In this document: piece by piece, positions 63,540-64,000 of the stretch
Layout: each line of letters opens with the position of its first letter
Position numbering within the stretch: the first letter of the stretch is position 1
Position numbers and translations under genes: made by a program
Notes under the pieces: generated by a model
The model's database searches: none
Told to the model about the DNA's origin: nothing
Seen by the model: only the letters and a program-made list of their open reading frames with translations
Assembly (NCBI RefSeq): GCF_019898765.1
Contig: NZ_JAIOKB010000002.1
Span: 310,001 to 374,000 of the forward strand
DNA: 64,000 nucleotides
Direction of reading: 5' to 3'
DNA from: Sphingomonas yunnanensis
Lineage (GTDB): Bacteria > Pseudomonadota > Alphaproteobacteria > Sphingomonadales > Sphingomonadaceae

Positions 63540-64000
63540 ATGCGCTGCCGCTTCGTCCTGCTCGCCGTCGCGCCGGTGCTGGCGAGCCCGGCCTGGGCGA
63601 CCACCTATATGACCGTCGACCAGGCCAAGGCCGCGCTCTTTCCCGGTGTTTCGCTGGTGCGCGACGACCGCGCGCTCACCGACGCGCAGGCGGCGGCGAT
63701 CCGCGCGCACTCGGGGGTGAGCGTCCACGCGCGCGCGGTGCACAGCTGGCGCGCGCCCGACGGCGCGCGGCTGATCGTCGACCAGGTGCTGGGCAAGCAC
63801 GAGAACATCACGCTCGCGCTCGCGCTCGACCCCGCCGGCGCGGTGCGCGCGCTCGAGATCCTCGACTATCGCGAGAGCTATGGCGGGCAGGTGCGCGACC
63901 CGGCGTGGCGCGCGCAGTTCACCGGCAAGCGCGACGGCGCGCCGCTCGCGCTGGGGCAGGACATCCGCAACAACTCGGGCGGCACGCTCTCGGCGCGCCA
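63540..64000 (+). CDS. FMN-binding domain protein (incomplete, cut by window end)
   Basis: The first 153 codons of an exported protein. Signal peptide at ~1-21 (FVLLAVAPVLASPAWA). The following part shows an FMN-binding-domain (RnfG/NqrC-like) pattern: TYMTVDQAKAALFPGVSLVR, ARLIVDQVLGKHENITLALA and VRALEILDYRESYG. Near the cut the NNSGGTLSAR stretch is where the S-G-A-T flavinylation motif would be; here it reads S-G-G-T. It would carry FMN covalently for periplasmic electron transfer and act with an ApbE-type flavin transferase. It follows the DUF6662-like gene by 11 bases. Confidence 0.7.
   Translation, partial: MRCRFVLLAVAPVLASPAWATTYMTVDQAKAALFPGVSLVRDDRALTDAQAAAIRAHSGVSVHARAVHSWRAPDGARLIVDQVLGKHENITLALALDPAGAVRALEILDYRESYGGQVRDPAWRAQFTGKRDGAPLALGQDIRNNSGGTLSAR

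Overview
The window is chromosomal DNA of a very GC-rich alphaproteobacterium, most likely a sphingomonad (Sphingomonas or a close relative). This rests on recognisable alphaproteobacterial proteins (the cell-cycle regulator TrcR/DUF1013, the FtsZ-binding GST-like FzlA, an NDUFA9-type protein) and on the overall gene repertoire. It is inferred from protein families, not from rRNA. No rRNA, CRISPR array, complete insertion sequence or integrase was seen. One tRNA gene, tRNA-Leu(CAG), lies at 26072-26158.

Layout. 0.1-6.4 kb is core: an LpxH-like phosphoesterase with a GT4 glycosyltransferase, TrcR, an ExoX-like exonuclease, a TM2 protein, RNase PH and RdgB. 6.6-14.4 kb is accessory. It holds two probable remnants of polymorphic toxin/immunity loci (6.6-7.4 kb and 10.8-11.8 kb) around a PQQ-dependent dehydrogenase and a CAP-domain protein, followed by an exported unknown and a DUF2252 protein. 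15.2-25.1 kb is a Wzx/Wzy-style polysaccharide locus: lyase, GT2, GT4, flippase and polymerase/ligase read leftward as one operon; a glucuronyl C5-epimerase and another GT4 read rightward; an acyltransferase closes it. A decayed gene fragment and tRNA-Leu mark the right edge of the accessory block.

26.3-64 kb is core again: an NDUFA9-like protein, UppP, glutamate synthase (gltD and gltB) with a nucleotidyltransferase/HEPN toxin-antitoxin pair inserted between its two genes, FzlA, a CsaA-like protein, YjbQ, a glucokinase-like protein, a surface-glycan module (methyltransferase, GtrA, GT-C), a queuosine-precursor transporter, ArgB, YggT, DUF167, FolD, MarC, an aldo/keto reductase, two DUF805 proteins, a GGDEF-EAL protein, a LOV histidine kinase, TypA, TelA with an XpaC-like partner, DUF2490, an ABC-F ATPase, a PCu(A)C copper chaperone, a small metallopeptidase-like protein, a DUF6662-type protein and the start of an FMN-binding protein cut by the window end.

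The three most notable points are: (1) the MNT/HEPN pair, joined by 4-base stop/start overlaps to gltD on one side and gltB on the other; (2) a glucuronyl C5-epimerase and a heparin-lyase-like enzyme in one polysaccharide locus, which predicts a uronic-acid, possibly iduronate-containing, glycan; (3) two or more families of paired palindromic intergenic repeats at about ten sites, one of which appears to split a decayed gene and one of which has grown into a tandem triplet.
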